The notes below the pieces were generated by a model. The model ran no database searches and was not told the DNA's origin. It was given only the letters and a program-made list of their open reading frames with translations. From Fibrobacterota bacterium (GTDB lineage: Bacteria > Fibrobacterota > Fibrobacteria > UBA11236): a DNA stretch of 64,000 nt. Position 1 is the stretch's first letter. Every line of letters starts with the position of its first letter. Of this stretch, positions 24,189 to 32,774 are shown in pieces. A program made the position numbers and the translations under genes. The DNA lies in contig JAQBPN010000085.1 of the NCBI GenBank assembly GCA_028287505.1, positions 1 through 64,000 of the forward strand. Reading direction: 5' to 3'.

Positions 24189-25730
24189 TTAGGGAAAGGG
24201 CGACATTTCCCTGTCCAGACTACGGTAATGCACCGCTTCCGCCACGTGTTGCTCCCGGATCACCGGGCTTGCCTCCAAATCCGCGATGGTGCGTCCCACC
24301 TTGAGAATGCGATCGAAGGCGCGCGCCGAGAGTCCCAGGGTTTCCACCGCCTGGCGGATCAGCTTTTGGGTCCCCGCGTTCAGGACGCAGTGTTTCCGCA
24401 ATTGCGCCCCCGACATGAAAGCGTTGCAGAAGATCCCCGGGCCGCCGTCGCCTTGGAACCGGACCCATTGGATCCGCCTCGCCAACCTTACCCTTTCCCG
24501 GATGATTGCGGAGGATTCTCCGGATCTGGATTCCACCAATTGCGCGAACTCAAGGCTGGGCAATTCCAGATGCATATCGATGCGATCCAGCAAAGGTCCG
24601 GAAAGCCGGGCGCGATAGCGCATGATTTCCTCCATGCGGCACACGCATCGACGGTTGCGGTCCATCAGGAAGCCGCAGGGACACGGATTCATGGCGGCCC
24701 CCAGCATCATCCTGCATGGGTAAGCGATGGTTTGCGCGGATCGCGAAATGGTCACGGTTCCTTCTTCCAGTGGTTGGCGCAGACCTTCGATCACGTCGCG
24801 GTGGTATTCGGGGAGCTCATCAAGGAACAGCACCCCGTTGTGCGCCAAGCTCACTTCGCCCGGCCGAGACCATCCGGTACCTCCCACCAGCGCCTGCAGG
24901 CTTATGGAGTGATGGGGCGATCGGAATGGACGCCGGGTCGGAAAACTGTGCCCGGATTTCATCAAGCCCGCCACGCTGTAAACCCGGGTGGTTTCCAACG
25001 CCTCTTCCTCGCTCATGTCCGGAAGGATGGAGGGCAGTCGGCGGGCCAGCAGGGTTTTGCCGCACCCGGGGCTGCCCACCAGGAGAAAGTTGTGCGCGCC
25101 CGCCGCCGCCACCTCCAAGGCGCGTTTTGCGTGGGCTTGCCCCTTCACTTCGGAGAAGTCCAAACCATCTCCCTCCGGGGGCGGCTTCCAGGGTCCCCGT
25201 CTTCCCTGCTTCGGGAATTTCCGGGTCCGCAAAAAGTCCAGGGTCTCGAGAAGATTCCCTGCCCCGAACACCCCCACCCCTTCCACCAAGGCCGCTTCAT
25301 CCCTGTTTCCCAGCGGCACCACCAACCCCGTCAAAGCGGATTGCTTGGCGTAGATGGCTGCGGAGAGCACGCCCCGAACGGGACGGATGGCTCCATCCAG
25401 GGACAACTCGCCCAGGAAAAGAAACCCTTCGAGAGGCAATGGTTCCAGTTGGCCCGAGGCCAGCAGGATTCCAATCGCCAAGGAAAGATCGAATGCGGTA
25501 CCCTCTTTCCTGATCCCTCCCGGCGCGAGATTCACTGTGATGCGCTTGCTGGGCACGGTGAATCCCGAATTCTTCAGGGCCGCGAAGACCCGTTCCCGGG
25601 CCTCTTTGACCGCGGAGTCCGGTAATCCCACCATTGTGAACCCCGGGAGACCGGGAGCGATATCCACCTCCACGGTGATGGGATAGACATCGATGCCGGC
25701 GAGCGCGCAGGTGGTGATCACGGAAAGCAT
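24189..25730 (-). CDS. comM: ComM/YifB-family AAA+ ATPase
   Basis: A 513-residue Mg-chelatase-like protein. The N-terminal Lon-protease-like domain (MLSVITTCALAGIDVYPITVEVDIAPG... start) precedes a AAA+ domain with Walker A GSPGCGKTLLA and Walker B FLDELPEY. A zinc-type cluster (CPCGF, RRCVCR) lies near residue 355. A C-terminal Mg_chelatase_C domain ends with the LSARAFDRILKVGRTIADLE helix. In Vibrio, ComM is a branch-migration helicase used in natural transformation. It starts seven bases after the second spoVG gene, so the two are probably one transcript. Confidence 0.92.
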   Translation of the reverse strand: MLSVITTCALAGIDVYPITVEVDIAPGLPGFTMVGLPDSAVKEARERVFAALKNSGFTVPSKRITVNLAPGGIRKEGTAFDLSLAIGILLASGQLEPLPLEGFLFLGELSLDGAIRPVRGVLSAAIYAKQSALTGLVVPLGNRDEAALVEGVGVFGAGNLLETLDFLRTRKFPKQGRRGPWKPPPEGDGLDFSEVKGQAHAKRALEVAAAGAHNFLLVGSPGCGKTLLARRLPSILPDMSEEEALETTRVYSVAGLMKSGHSFPTRRPFRSPHHSISLQALVGGTGWSRPGEVSLAHNGVLFLDELPEYHRDVIEGLRQPLEEGTVTISRSAQTIAYPCRMMLGAAMNPCPCGFLMDRNRRCVCRMEEIMRYRARLSGPLLDRIDMHLELPSLEFAQLVESRSGESSAIIRERVRLARRIQWVRFQGDGGPGIFCNAFMSGAQLRKHCVLNAGTQKLIRQAVETLGLSARAFDRILKVGRTIADLEASPVIREQHVAEAVHYRSLDREMSPFP

Positions 25731-25737
25731 GCGTCCC

Positions 25738-26031
25738 CTATCCGAAAAGGGAAACCGGGGTTGCGAGCAGGTGTTTGTATGCCTGCAATATCTCCGTCTG
25801 GAGTTCTTTGCGGAAACGCATGGACAGGGCCTCAAAGGCGCGCTGGGGAGAACCGGTCGACAGTCCCGGAAAGGCCAGGAAGAGACCGTAGCGGCCGCGC
25901 AGGATTTTGATACCCCGCAAGGAAAGGCTGCCGTTCAGGACCACCGCCGCGGTCGCGATGACCTTTGCTTCCGGATGGGTGTTGGGTTCAATTTGGATCG
26001 AGGTGATTTCCATTTTCTTCTTTTCGTTCAT
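25738..26031 (-). CDS. SpoVG-family protein, divergent copy
   Basis: A 97-residue protein recognisable as SpoVG by MEITSIQIEPN at the start and GIKILRGRYGLFLAFPG in the core (canonical SpoVG has IRVIDGxxGLFVAMP). SpoVG proteins are small nucleic-acid-binding regulators. An internal ATG (26013) is an alternative start. It is the second of two neighbouring SpoVG genes and is more divergent, especially in the C-terminal half. It runs seven bases ahead of comM. Confidence 0.82.
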   Translation of the reverse strand: MNEKKKMEITSIQIEPNTHPEAKVIATAAVVLNGSLSLRGIKILRGRYGLFLAFPGLSTGSPQRAFEALSMRFRKELQTEILQAYKHLLATPVSLFG

Positions 26032-26040
26032 TCATTATGA

Positions 26041-26060
26041 AAAAGGCTCCCGCGCCTTTT
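26041..26060 (-). terminator. Small hairpin between the two spoVG genes
   Basis: AAAAGGC / GCCTTTT with a six-base loop, followed on the minus strand by TCAT. It sits ten bases before the downstream spoVG start, so it may act as a weak attenuator or mask that start. Confidence 0.4.
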
Positions 26061-26103
26061 CCGGGACTATGCGTCCACGGCCGGGACCCGGGAGCCGACG
26101 CTT

Positions 26104-26137
26104 CGCGGACGGAACGGAATCATCCGCTCCGTCCGCG
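26104..26137. other. Strong hairpin after the first spoVG gene
   Basis: CGCGGACGGA / TCCGTCCGCG is a perfect 10-bp stem with partial pairing inside the loop, seven bases past the spoVG stop. No T-run follows, so it is more likely a processing or stability element than an intrinsic terminator. Confidence 0.5.
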
Positions 26138-26143
26138 TTCGAA

Positions 26144-26431
26144 TCAGGCCGCGGCCGCCAAGCGATATTCGCTCAGGATCTTCTCGGACATGTATTCATG
26201 CAGGGATTTGGTGATGGGGAAACAGAAGTTGTAGCCCTTGCCCTCCTTCTTGTTGTATTCCCGGGGGAACGAAACGAAGAGTCCGAATTTCCCTTTCACC
26301 ACGCGGATGCTGTTGATCACGAACTGTTCGTTCAGGACCACGCGGACGAAGGCCTCGAGAGGGTTGTCCGCTTTCTTGTTGCGAAGAGGGTGGACGTTGA
26401 TTTCTGTGATTTCGATTCCTTTGACGGACAT
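26144..26431 (-). CDS. spoVG: SpoVG-family protein
   Basis: A 95-residue SpoVG. The core SIRVVKGKFGLFVSFPREYN and the C-terminal ITKSLHEYMSEKILSEY match the family closely. The start at 26431 has AAGGAG six bases upstream; ATGs at 26434 and 26449 are alternatives. SpoVG is a small DNA/RNA-binding regulator, first known from Bacillus sporulation and also found in non-sporulating bacteria. This copy is the more canonical of the pair. Confidence 0.88.
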   Translation of the reverse strand: MSVKGIEITEINVHPLRNKKADNPLEAFVRVVLNEQFVINSIRVVKGKFGLFVSFPREYNKKEGKGYNFCFPITKSLHEYMSEKILSEYRLAAAA

Positions 26432-26745
26432 CATTGACTCCTTGGTCATTGCTTGGCCGGTCGCCCTGAAGAGCTTCCGATCCGGTTCATAAACCATCCC
26501 GGCGCCTGGCCGGCCTTGACCGACCGTCCCTTGCGGGGCGGCGGCATCGGGCTCCAGACTGGATACCTTGGATGGTCGGAATGAAAGGAACGCAAAGAGG
26601 GTGCCAAATGCGGAACGGAAGGAAATCGGCGTCCCGGCCCCTTTCAGGGGCCGCGTTTCAGCCCGGGTCCGGGACCCAAATGCAATCGAAGGAAGTCAGG
26701 TGAAGAAAGGTGAAGGTCCGTGCATGAAGCGGCGCAATCGCCGCT
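26432..26745. other. Intergenic region upstream of spoVG
   Basis: About 310 bases. Hairpins are seen at 26636-26652 (GGCCCCT/AGGGGCC) and at 26725-26748 (TGAAGCGGCG/CGCCGCTTCA). The latter spans the stop codon of the next gene and may end its transcript, although it lacks a T-run. The spoVG promoter should be here but cannot be picked out. Confidence 0.4.
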
Positions 26746-27675
26746 TCACCAGGTCCAGTATTTTTTCCGGGCGATATCCTGAAGGGTCCAAGTGGCCCCA
26801 TCCGCCAGAATGGCCAACACTATGGGATGCAGTCCGGACGCGGAGATCCAGAACTCGGACCGCCGCCCGTTCTCCCTGTCCACGGTAACGTACCAGGTGT
26901 CCATATCGCGAATGGCCGTGGTCCTGGAGCGGACCGATATGGTCGCGAAGCGTGGACGCGTGGTCATTTTTCCCTCGCCTCCCCAGTCCTGCAACCAAAC
27001 CTCCTCGCGGTAACCTGCGCGTTGCGGCAGGGCCCGCAGGTAGACGAAGAGCATTTCTTCCGTATACACCGGCCAGCGGGAAAGAACGGTATCCAGGGCG
27101 GATTCCCCTCCGCTGGAGACGATGCGCAAGCGCGGCGGTGTGACGCGGCAGTCCAGGGAGCGATGTGAAACCCCCGGCCAGCTTTGCAAAGACTGATCCT
27201 GCCTCAGGAGGCGGAACGCCTCCTTGCGCGGCATCTTGATAGCGGTCTCGGAGGAAAAAGGGATTCCGTCCTCTTCTCCGGACACGGAAACGAGGGCATT
27301 GAGGATTTCCAACTCGTCCTTGCCCGTGGATTTGCGATCCGCCAGGCCGTTGGAGCGCAGGAACATCCTTTCGGTCACCAGTTTGCCGCGGCATTCCGAT
27401 TCCCCGGTCTTTCCGCTTCGTCTGACCGAATAAGTCAGCACCTCCGCGGTCCCATCGTTCCAATCCACGGCGCGCGCAAAGGCTGTATCAGGTTTTGGAA
27501 CCATTCCCGGCTTGGTCTCGTTCTCCTTCGCGTCGGGTTCCTTTTTCTCCTTCTCGGGCGGAGCTTCAACGGCCGGGGCCGTTTTACCCTGGTCCTTCTC
27601 CATGTGGCCTGCCGGTGCCGGAGGAGATCCCCAGACCAGAGAAGCCGAAAAAAACAGGATGGGAAGGGAGCGCAT
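26746..27675 (-). CDS. Exported DUF3108-like protein
   Basis: A protein of about 309 residues with a signal peptide (MRSLPILFFSASLVWGSP) and then a Lys/Glu/Pro-rich linker (about 25-70). The rest is a beta-rich domain resembling DUF3108: GKLVTERMFLRSNG, MLFVYLRALPQRAGY, WYVTVDRENGRRSEFWIS and a C-terminal HPIVLAILADGATW. DUF3108 proteins are periplasmic and uncharacterised. The ATG at 27675 is chosen because it places the signal peptide at the N-terminus. Confidence 0.7.
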   Translation of the reverse strand: MRSLPILFFSASLVWGSPPAPAGHMEKDQGKTAPAVEAPPEKEKKEPDAKENETKPGMVPKPDTAFARAVDWNDGTAEVLTYSVRRSGKTGESECRGKLVTERMFLRSNGLADRKSTGKDELEILNALVSVSGEEDGIPFSSETAIKMPRKEAFRLLRQDQSLQSWPGVSHRSLDCRVTPPRLRIVSSGGESALDTVLSRWPVYTEEMLFVYLRALPQRAGYREEVWLQDWGGEGKMTTRPRFATISVRSRTTAIRDMDTWYVTVDRENGRRSEFWISASGLHPIVLAILADGATWTLQDIARKKYWTW

Positions 27676-27771
27676 GACGCAGCGATTATAAGACATCTTC
27701 GGCCTCACGGGCGAGGGCAAAGCATGCCGAAGAGATGCCTGAGGGCGGATGGGATGGAGGCAAAGGCGGGC

Positions 27772-27797
27772 AAAAAAAAATCCGGCGAAAGCCGGAT
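27772..27797 (-). terminator. Intrinsic terminator of flgM
   Basis: On the minus strand TCCGGC, TTTC, GCCGGA followed by nine T. It lies about 45 bases past the flgM stop. Confidence 0.85.
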
Positions 27798-27842
27798 CCA
27801 ATGTGTGGACAAAAGCGGGCTCGGCTTGCGCCCATCCCGGGG

Positions 27843-28148
27843 CTACTTATCGAAACCGAATTCCTTCATCAACCTGTCGGCCAGCTTGTCTTCGAAGTCG
27901 GGCGAGTTGAAATAACCGGAAGCGATCTTTTCCTTCGCTTCCTGGACCTTCTCGGCGCGCACGTCCGGCAAGGCATCCACATGGCGGGCAATGGACTCGG
28001 TAGAAGAGGAGGAGAGCTCCTTGGCCTTCTTGGAGAGGGACACGGAATCGCCCTTGGCGGTCTTTTCCGTTTTCTCCGGGCTTTTCCCGCCATTGGCGAC
28101 CTTCTGCAGGTCCATACCGAATATTTGGGAGATTCTATCGATTTTCAT
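27843..28148 (-). CDS. flgM: FlgM-like anti-sigma-28 factor
   Basis: A 101-residue protein with FlgM features: a disordered Lys/Ser-rich N-terminus, VSLSKKAKEL in the middle, and the C-terminal sigma-binding helices with RAEKVQEAKEKIASGYFNSP and DKLADRLMKEF. FlgM holds sigma-28 inactive until the flagellar hook is complete and FlgM is exported. The gene has GAGGAAG before its ATG, its own sigma-28-like promoter and a terminator, so it seems monocistronic. This fits the sigma-28-like promoter of the flagellin gene. Confidence 0.85.
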   Translation of the reverse strand: MKIDRISQIFGMDLQKVANGGKSPEKTEKTAKGDSVSLSKKAKELSSSSTESIARHVDALPDVRAEKVQEAKEKIASGYFNSPDFEDKLADRLMKEFGFDK

Positions 28149-28169
28149 TCCATCTTCCTCTATTCCTTA

Positions 28170-28196
28170 TTATCGGATGATGGAGAGCGGAACTTA
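28170..28196 (-). promoter_or_regulatory. Sigma-28-like promoter of flgM
   Basis: On the minus strand TAAG, 15 bases, TCCGATAA, against the consensus TAAA, 15 bases, GCCGATAA. Ten of twelve positions agree with exact spacing. It would give a leader of about 15 bases including the ribosome-binding site. Confidence 0.65.
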
Positions 28197-28247
28197 AATG
28201 TTTTTTAAGGAAAAGAATGATCCAGGGTCCGGGGCCCCTCAAAAAAC

Positions 28248-28577
28248 TCAACGCGATGCCAATTCCTCTTCATTATCAACGATCTCGAATAACCGGTCGA
28301 TGGAGGTCATTTCGAAAAGGTCATAGATGTCGTCCGAAAGCCGCATCAGGACCAATTGGCCCCCGGCCGCCTTCAGGTCCTGATGGCAGGTAATCAGCAT
28401 GCCCACGCCGGAGCTGTCGATGAATCCCACATCTTGCATGTTGGCGACAAGGAACAACTTCTTTTCGGAAATCGCCTTCTGGATGGCCGCGCGGAAGTGG
28501 GAGACTTCGCTTCCCTTGATATGCCCGCTGATGTCTAGCACGTTCCACTTGCCGCTGGTTCGCAACTTAATGTCCAT
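28248..28577 (-). CDS. STAS-domain anti-anti-sigma factor-like protein
   Basis: A 109-residue single STAS domain. The conserved loop DVGFIDSSGVGML carries Ser55/Ser56 at the place where SpoIIAA-type proteins are phosphorylated by an anti-sigma kinase. Such proteins switch partner proteins by phosphorylation. The start overlaps the end of the PilS-like kinase gene by 11 bases, which suggests coupled expression. No RsbW/SpoIIAB-type kinase is in the window. Confidence 0.9.
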   Translation of the reverse strand: MDIKLRTSGKWNVLDISGHIKGSEVSHFRAAIQKAISEKKLFLVANMQDVGFIDSSGVGMLITCHQDLKAAGGQLVLMRLSDDIYDLFEMTSIDRLFEIVDNEEELASR

Positions 28578-30291
28578 TCTTCCTCGATCCGATGCCGTGC
28601 TGGTTCAGGGGCAGGCTGACTGTGACGGTGGTTCCCGTCCCGATTACGGAGTTCAAAGTAATATTTCCTTCCAATGCTTGCACATAGTGCAGTGAGGTGG
28701 CCAACCCAAGCCCCGTGCCGTTGGGCTTGTTGGTATAGAAGGGTTCGAAAGCCCTGGCGGCTTCCTCCCGCCCCATCCCCCTGCCGTTGTCCCCGACCTG
28801 AAGAACCACCTTTTGGCCTTCAGCCCTGGCATCCAGGTCCAGGACGCCTTTCCCCTCAGGCAAGGCCTGGAGAGCGTTCAGGACGATGTTCAACAGCACC
28901 TGGACAATGATGTCCGGATCGCTGAAAAACCGAATATCCCCATTTTCTATAAATTGCCGGACATTTACAAGTTCCTTGTGGAAGGCCGGATCCTTTTCAA
29001 GCATGAACTGGATTTTCTTGAAAATCTCGGCGATTGAAACCTCGCGATTGGAGGGCGACCGGTCCCTGGCATAGTCCAGCATCCCCGTCAGGATGCGGTT
29101 CAACCTGGCCGATTCCGTGACGATCAGGCTGATCAGTTTGCGATCGGAGTCGCTCTGAACCACCGCATCCCGCAGTAATTGGGCCGACCCGCTGATGCTG
29201 GCCAACGGGTTCCGGATTTCATGGGCGATGCGGGCGGACATGGCGCCCAGGGCCGCCATCCGTTCCGACCGGAGAAGCGTGCGGGCCATTTTCCGTTCTT
29301 CCGTGAAATCAATCAACAGGAGCACGCACCCAAAGTACCTGCCGTTCCGGCTCAAAGTCTTTATCTGGATATGCAAAGGGACGTGCGAAGGCGTTTCCAC
29401 TTCCAGCTCCGTGTAGGGAAAAAGTTCCCGGAGCTGCTCCATTTCCCCCAGGATATCCCCCTGAAGCAAGCTCTTCAGCGTTTCCCGCAGTCCCATGCCG
29501 GGTTCCAAAGCCATCCCCAGCCATTCTTCGCTGGGACGGTTTTTCAGTTTGAGCAGCCCTTCCGAGTCGAAGAAGAGCAGACCGGTGGGCAAATCGTTCA
29601 TCACCGATTCGGCGCTGAACTGGTACAGTTCCTTGGCTCTTTGCGTGCCTTCCAATTCCCGACGCGCCGCCAGCAATCGCACGGAGAGCAGGGAGGAAAG
29701 CAGGGCGACCATGAAAAAGAGGGTGGTATACAGGAAGAAGCGCACTTGCACGGTTTCCACCAGCAACCGCGGAAGTCCGATGTCCAAGATGTCCGGCAGA
29801 CCCAGATGCAGCAGGCCCGCATAACCGAACACCACTCCGGCCAGGGCCGCCGTAAGGAATGAACCGGCATAGCGGAAGAAGAACCCGGCGCTGAGGATGG
29901 TCAGGATGAAAAGCAGGCCATAGTCGGATAGATATCCATCGTTGGAAAAGAAGATGGCGCCTTCCACGAGCACTTCCACCAGGAACTGGAAAAACAGGAG
30001 GAAACCCACGGGAGACGTCCGGCTGGAGCGATTGGAGAAAAACCAGGTGGCCAGGTAAAGTATGGTGGACAGACCGTAGATCAGCACCAGGCCGCGGGCC
30101 AGGGATTCCTTGTCGAAGGTGAGCGCCGTCCAGAAAAGGACCGCGAACATGGCGACGCGGGAAGCCACCACCGCGAGGATATCCAGACCGGCATCCTCGG
30201 AAAAGGCGATGGCATAGGAGCCGCGCGGCCGGGCCCGCGCGGATTCGCTTTTTATCAACAGGTCCCCCACTGGAGGGTCGGAGTCGGCCAA
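28567..30291 (-). CDS. pilS: PilS-like sensor histidine kinase
   Basis: A 574-residue kinase. About six membrane helices fill residues 30-215, followed by a PAS-like domain (about 225-340). The phosphoacceptor domain has RIAHEIRNPLASISGSAQLL. The ATPase domain has the N-box (LLNIVLNALQALPEG) and G-boxes (DNGRGMGREEAARAFEPFYT and GTGLGL). This layout and the NtrB-type HisKA domain match PilS, which controls pilin transcription with PilR. It follows pilB, pilT and pilC, which supports the name, but pilR is not in the window. Confidence 0.82.
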   Translation of the reverse strand: MADSDPPVGDLLIKSESARARPRGSYAIAFSEDAGLDILAVVASRVAMFAVLFWTALTFDKESLARGLVLIYGLSTILYLATWFFSNRSSRTSPVGFLLFFQFLVEVLVEGAIFFSNDGYLSDYGLLFILTILSAGFFFRYAGSFLTAALAGVVFGYAGLLHLGLPDILDIGLPRLLVETVQVRFFLYTTLFFMVALLSSLLSVRLLAARRELEGTQRAKELYQFSAESVMNDLPTGLLFFDSEGLLKLKNRPSEEWLGMALEPGMGLRETLKSLLQGDILGEMEQLRELFPYTELEVETPSHVPLHIQIKTLSRNGRYFGCVLLLIDFTEERKMARTLLRSERMAALGAMSARIAHEIRNPLASISGSAQLLRDAVVQSDSDRKLISLIVTESARLNRILTGMLDYARDRSPSNREVSIAEIFKKIQFMLEKDPAFHKELVNVRQFIENGDIRFFSDPDIIVQVLLNIVLNALQALPEGKGVLDLDARAEGQKVVLQVGDNGRGMGREEAARAFEPFYTNKPNGTGLGLATSLHYVQALEGNITLNSVIGTGTTVTVSLPLNQHGIGSRKNGH

Positions 30292-30341
30292 GGCGGGACC
30301 CGGCTATCCCACGGTTCCGGGTACCTGCGCCGCGGCGGCGG

Positions 30342-31541
30342 TCATCCGACAGTCCCTGCCATCTCGAACATGGGCAGATACATGGCGACCAGCACGCCGC
30401 CGATGATCGAGCCCAGTACCACGATGACAAGCGGTTCGATCATGGAAGTCAGGGCTTCCACTGCGGCATCCACTTCATCGTCGTAGAAGTCCGAGATTTT
30501 GATGAGCATTTCGGAAAGACCGCCCGTGCGCTCGCCCACGGCGATCATCTGGATCACCATGGGAGGGAATACGCCCGTGGCCTTGAGCGGATCGGCGATG
30601 GTCTGTCCGCCCGAGATGCTTTCCAACGTCTTGTAGATGCCGATTTCCAGGACCTTGTTGCCCGAAGTCTTTGCGGTCACCTGCAGGGCGTCGATGATGG
30701 AAACGCCGGAGTTGAGAAGAGTGCCGAGCGTCCGGGTGAATCTGGAAATACAGGATTTGCGTTCCAGATCGCCGAGCACGGGGGTATTGAGGAGGATCTG
30801 ATCGATCTTCAGCTTTCCCTTGTCGGTCTTGTTGTAACGGAACAGGGAGAAAAGCGCCAAGCCGATGCCGGCGATGATGGCCAGGATCCAGCCGCGGATG
30901 AATTCGCTGATGCCCATGACGATGCGCGTGGGCAACGGGAGTTTGGCGTTGCCTTCCTGGAACATGTTCGCGAAGATGGGCACGACGAACACCATCAGGA
31001 TGGCGACCGCGGCCATGGCCACGATGGCGACGATGACGGGATAGGTCATGGCTCCCTTGATCTTGCGGCGGAGGGCGTCCGCCTTTTCCTGGTATTCGGC
31101 AAGACGCAATAGGATGGTATCCAGGATACCGCCGGCCTCGCCCGCCGCGATCATCTGGCAATAGAGTTCGGAGAAAATCTTCTTGTGCTTGGAAAGCGAA
31201 TCCGCGAGGGTACCGCCGCCCTGGATGTCCGTCGCCACCTGCATGATGGCCTGTTTCAGCACCTCATGTTCGGTCTGTTCGGAAAGGATGTCCAGACACT
31301 GGATCAACGGCAGGCCGGCCGAAGTCATGGCCGAGAATTGCCGCGTGAAGCGCGCCATCACCTTGAGGGGCACGCCCCCGCCGATGTTGATCTTCCAGTC
31401 CATGGGCTTGCGCTTGATGGACATGGCCCGGATGCGCTTCTTGCGCAGCAGGACTTCCGCGTCCCCCTTGTTGGAGGCCTCCACCTCGCCCGCCACTTCC
31501 TTGCCTTGGGCGGTCTTGCCTTTGTAGAGCCACTTGGACAT
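30342..31541 (-). CDS. pilC: Type IV pilus inner-membrane platform protein
   Basis: This 399-residue protein has two GspF/PilC domains (about 65-190 and 270-390), three membrane segments and the family motifs FTRQFSAMTSAGLPL and FTRTLGTLLNSGVSI. It forms the inner-membrane platform on which PilB and PilT drive pilus extension and retraction. The ATG has an AGGTAGG ribosome-binding site. Genes on both sides are pil genes in the same direction. Confidence 0.95.
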   Translation of the reverse strand: MSKWLYKGKTAQGKEVAGEVEASNKGDAEVLLRKKRIRAMSIKRKPMDWKINIGGGVPLKVMARFTRQFSAMTSAGLPLIQCLDILSEQTEHEVLKQAIMQVATDIQGGGTLADSLSKHKKIFSELYCQMIAAGEAGGILDTILLRLAEYQEKADALRRKIKGAMTYPVIVAIVAMAAVAILMVFVVPIFANMFQEGNAKLPLPTRIVMGISEFIRGWILAIIAGIGLALFSLFRYNKTDKGKLKIDQILLNTPVLGDLERKSCISRFTRTLGTLLNSGVSIIDALQVTAKTSGNKVLEIGIYKTLESISGGQTIADPLKATGVFPPMVIQMIAVGERTGGLSEMLIKISDFYDDEVDAAVEALTSMIEPLVIVVLGSIIGGVLVAMYLPMFEMAGTVG

Positions 31542-31567
31542 GAGACCTACCTATTCTGCGCTGTCGA

Positions 31568-31620
31568 AGTTTTTTCAATCTTCAATTTTGGATTTTGCAT
31601 TTTGCCTTTTGAATTCTATC
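31568..31620. repeat. Low-complexity AT tract between pilT and pilC
   Basis: Imperfect repetition of TTCAATTTTG/TTTTGCATTTTGCC units in the 95-base pilT-pilC gap. It is the only AT-rich stretch of this kind in the pil cluster. Function unknown. Confidence 0.4.
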
Positions 31621-31636
31621 CGATTGAACTATCCGG

Positions 31637-32704
31637 CTAGTTCTTGAAATTCGCCGCCAACAGCCTTTCGAAATGCTCCGGATCCGGGGAACGGGCCAAC
31701 GCATCGGTGCGTTCCACCTTCCGGGTCTGCACCAGTTCCACCAATTTCGCGTTCATGGTATTCATTCCGAATTTCTGTCCGGCTTCGATGGAACTCTGGA
31801 TCTGATGGACCTTGTCGTCCCGGATCATGGCGCGTATGCCCGTGGTCATCACCATGACCTCCCAGGCCAGGGTCCGTCCGCCGCCTATCTTGGGCACCAG
31901 CGCCTGGCTGATCACGCCTTGCAGGACGAAGGACAATTGCGTCCGGATCTGGGATTTCTCGCCCGCGGGAAACGCGTCCACGATGCGGTTGATGGTCTGG
32001 GCGGCGGAATTGGTATGCAGGGTGGCCAGGGTCAAATGCCCGGTTTCCGCGATCGACAATGCGGCTTCCATGGTTTCCGTATCGCGCATTTCCCCGATCA
32101 GCACCACGTCCGGATCCTGGCGCAGGGCCACCCGCAACGCGGACGCGAAGGTTTCCGTGTCCGATTTCACCTCGCGCTGGTTCACGATGCACTTCTTGTG
32201 CTTGTGCACGAATTCGATGGGATCCTCCACGGTGAGGATATGGCCTTCCAATTCCGAGTTGAGCTTGTCCACCATGGCCGCCAATGTGGTCGATTTGCCG
32301 GAGCCGGTGGGACCGGTGACCAGCACCAGCCCCGAGGGCCGGTCAATCAGATCCGAGAAGGCGCGCGGCAATCCCAGGGATTCCAGGGACTGGATTTCAT
32401 AGGGAATCAGGCGGATGGCCATGGCCACGCAGCCCCTCTGCAAAAACACATTGGCGCGGAAACGGGCCAGGTTCGCGACGCCGAAGGAAAAATCGTATTC
32501 CTTCTTATTCTCGAAATTCTTGCGCTGGCCCTCGTTCATCACGCCGTAGGCCAGGCGGAGGCAATCCTCCGGGCTCAAGGGATCCGTCATCATGGGCCGC
32601 AGGTTTCCATGCACGCGGAACAGCGGGGGCTTGCTGGTGGTGATATGGAGATCGGAAGCGCCCATCTCCACCATCTTGCTCAAGAGTTCCTGAATGCTTA
32701 CCAT
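31637..32704 (-). CDS. pilT: Twitching motility retraction ATPase
   Basis: A 355-residue hexameric ATPase that powers pilus retraction. It shows Walker A (GPTGSGKSTT), the Asp box (TVEDPIEFVH), Walker B (VLIGEMRD) and the His box (HLTLATLHTNSAAQTINRI). It also has the PilT-type C-terminus with IRDDKVHQIQSSIE. GGAG precedes the ATG. pilB lies immediately upstream and pilC downstream. Confidence 0.96.
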   Translation of the reverse strand: MVSIQELLSKMVEMGASDLHITTSKPPLFRVHGNLRPMMTDPLSPEDCLRLAYGVMNEGQRKNFENKKEYDFSFGVANLARFRANVFLQRGCVAMAIRLIPYEIQSLESLGLPRAFSDLIDRPSGLVLVTGPTGSGKSTTLAAMVDKLNSELEGHILTVEDPIEFVHKHKKCIVNQREVKSDTETFASALRVALRQDPDVVLIGEMRDTETMEAALSIAETGHLTLATLHTNSAAQTINRIVDAFPAGEKSQIRTQLSFVLQGVISQALVPKIGGGRTLAWEVMVMTTGIRAMIRDDKVHQIQSSIEAGQKFGMNTMNAKLVELVQTRKVERTDALARSPDPEHFERLLAANFKN

Positions 32705-32774
32705 GGCGCGGCTCCGGAGGGTGATGATTGGGCCCGAAAGGGGCGGATTCCCAAGATTCTCAAAATAGATAATA

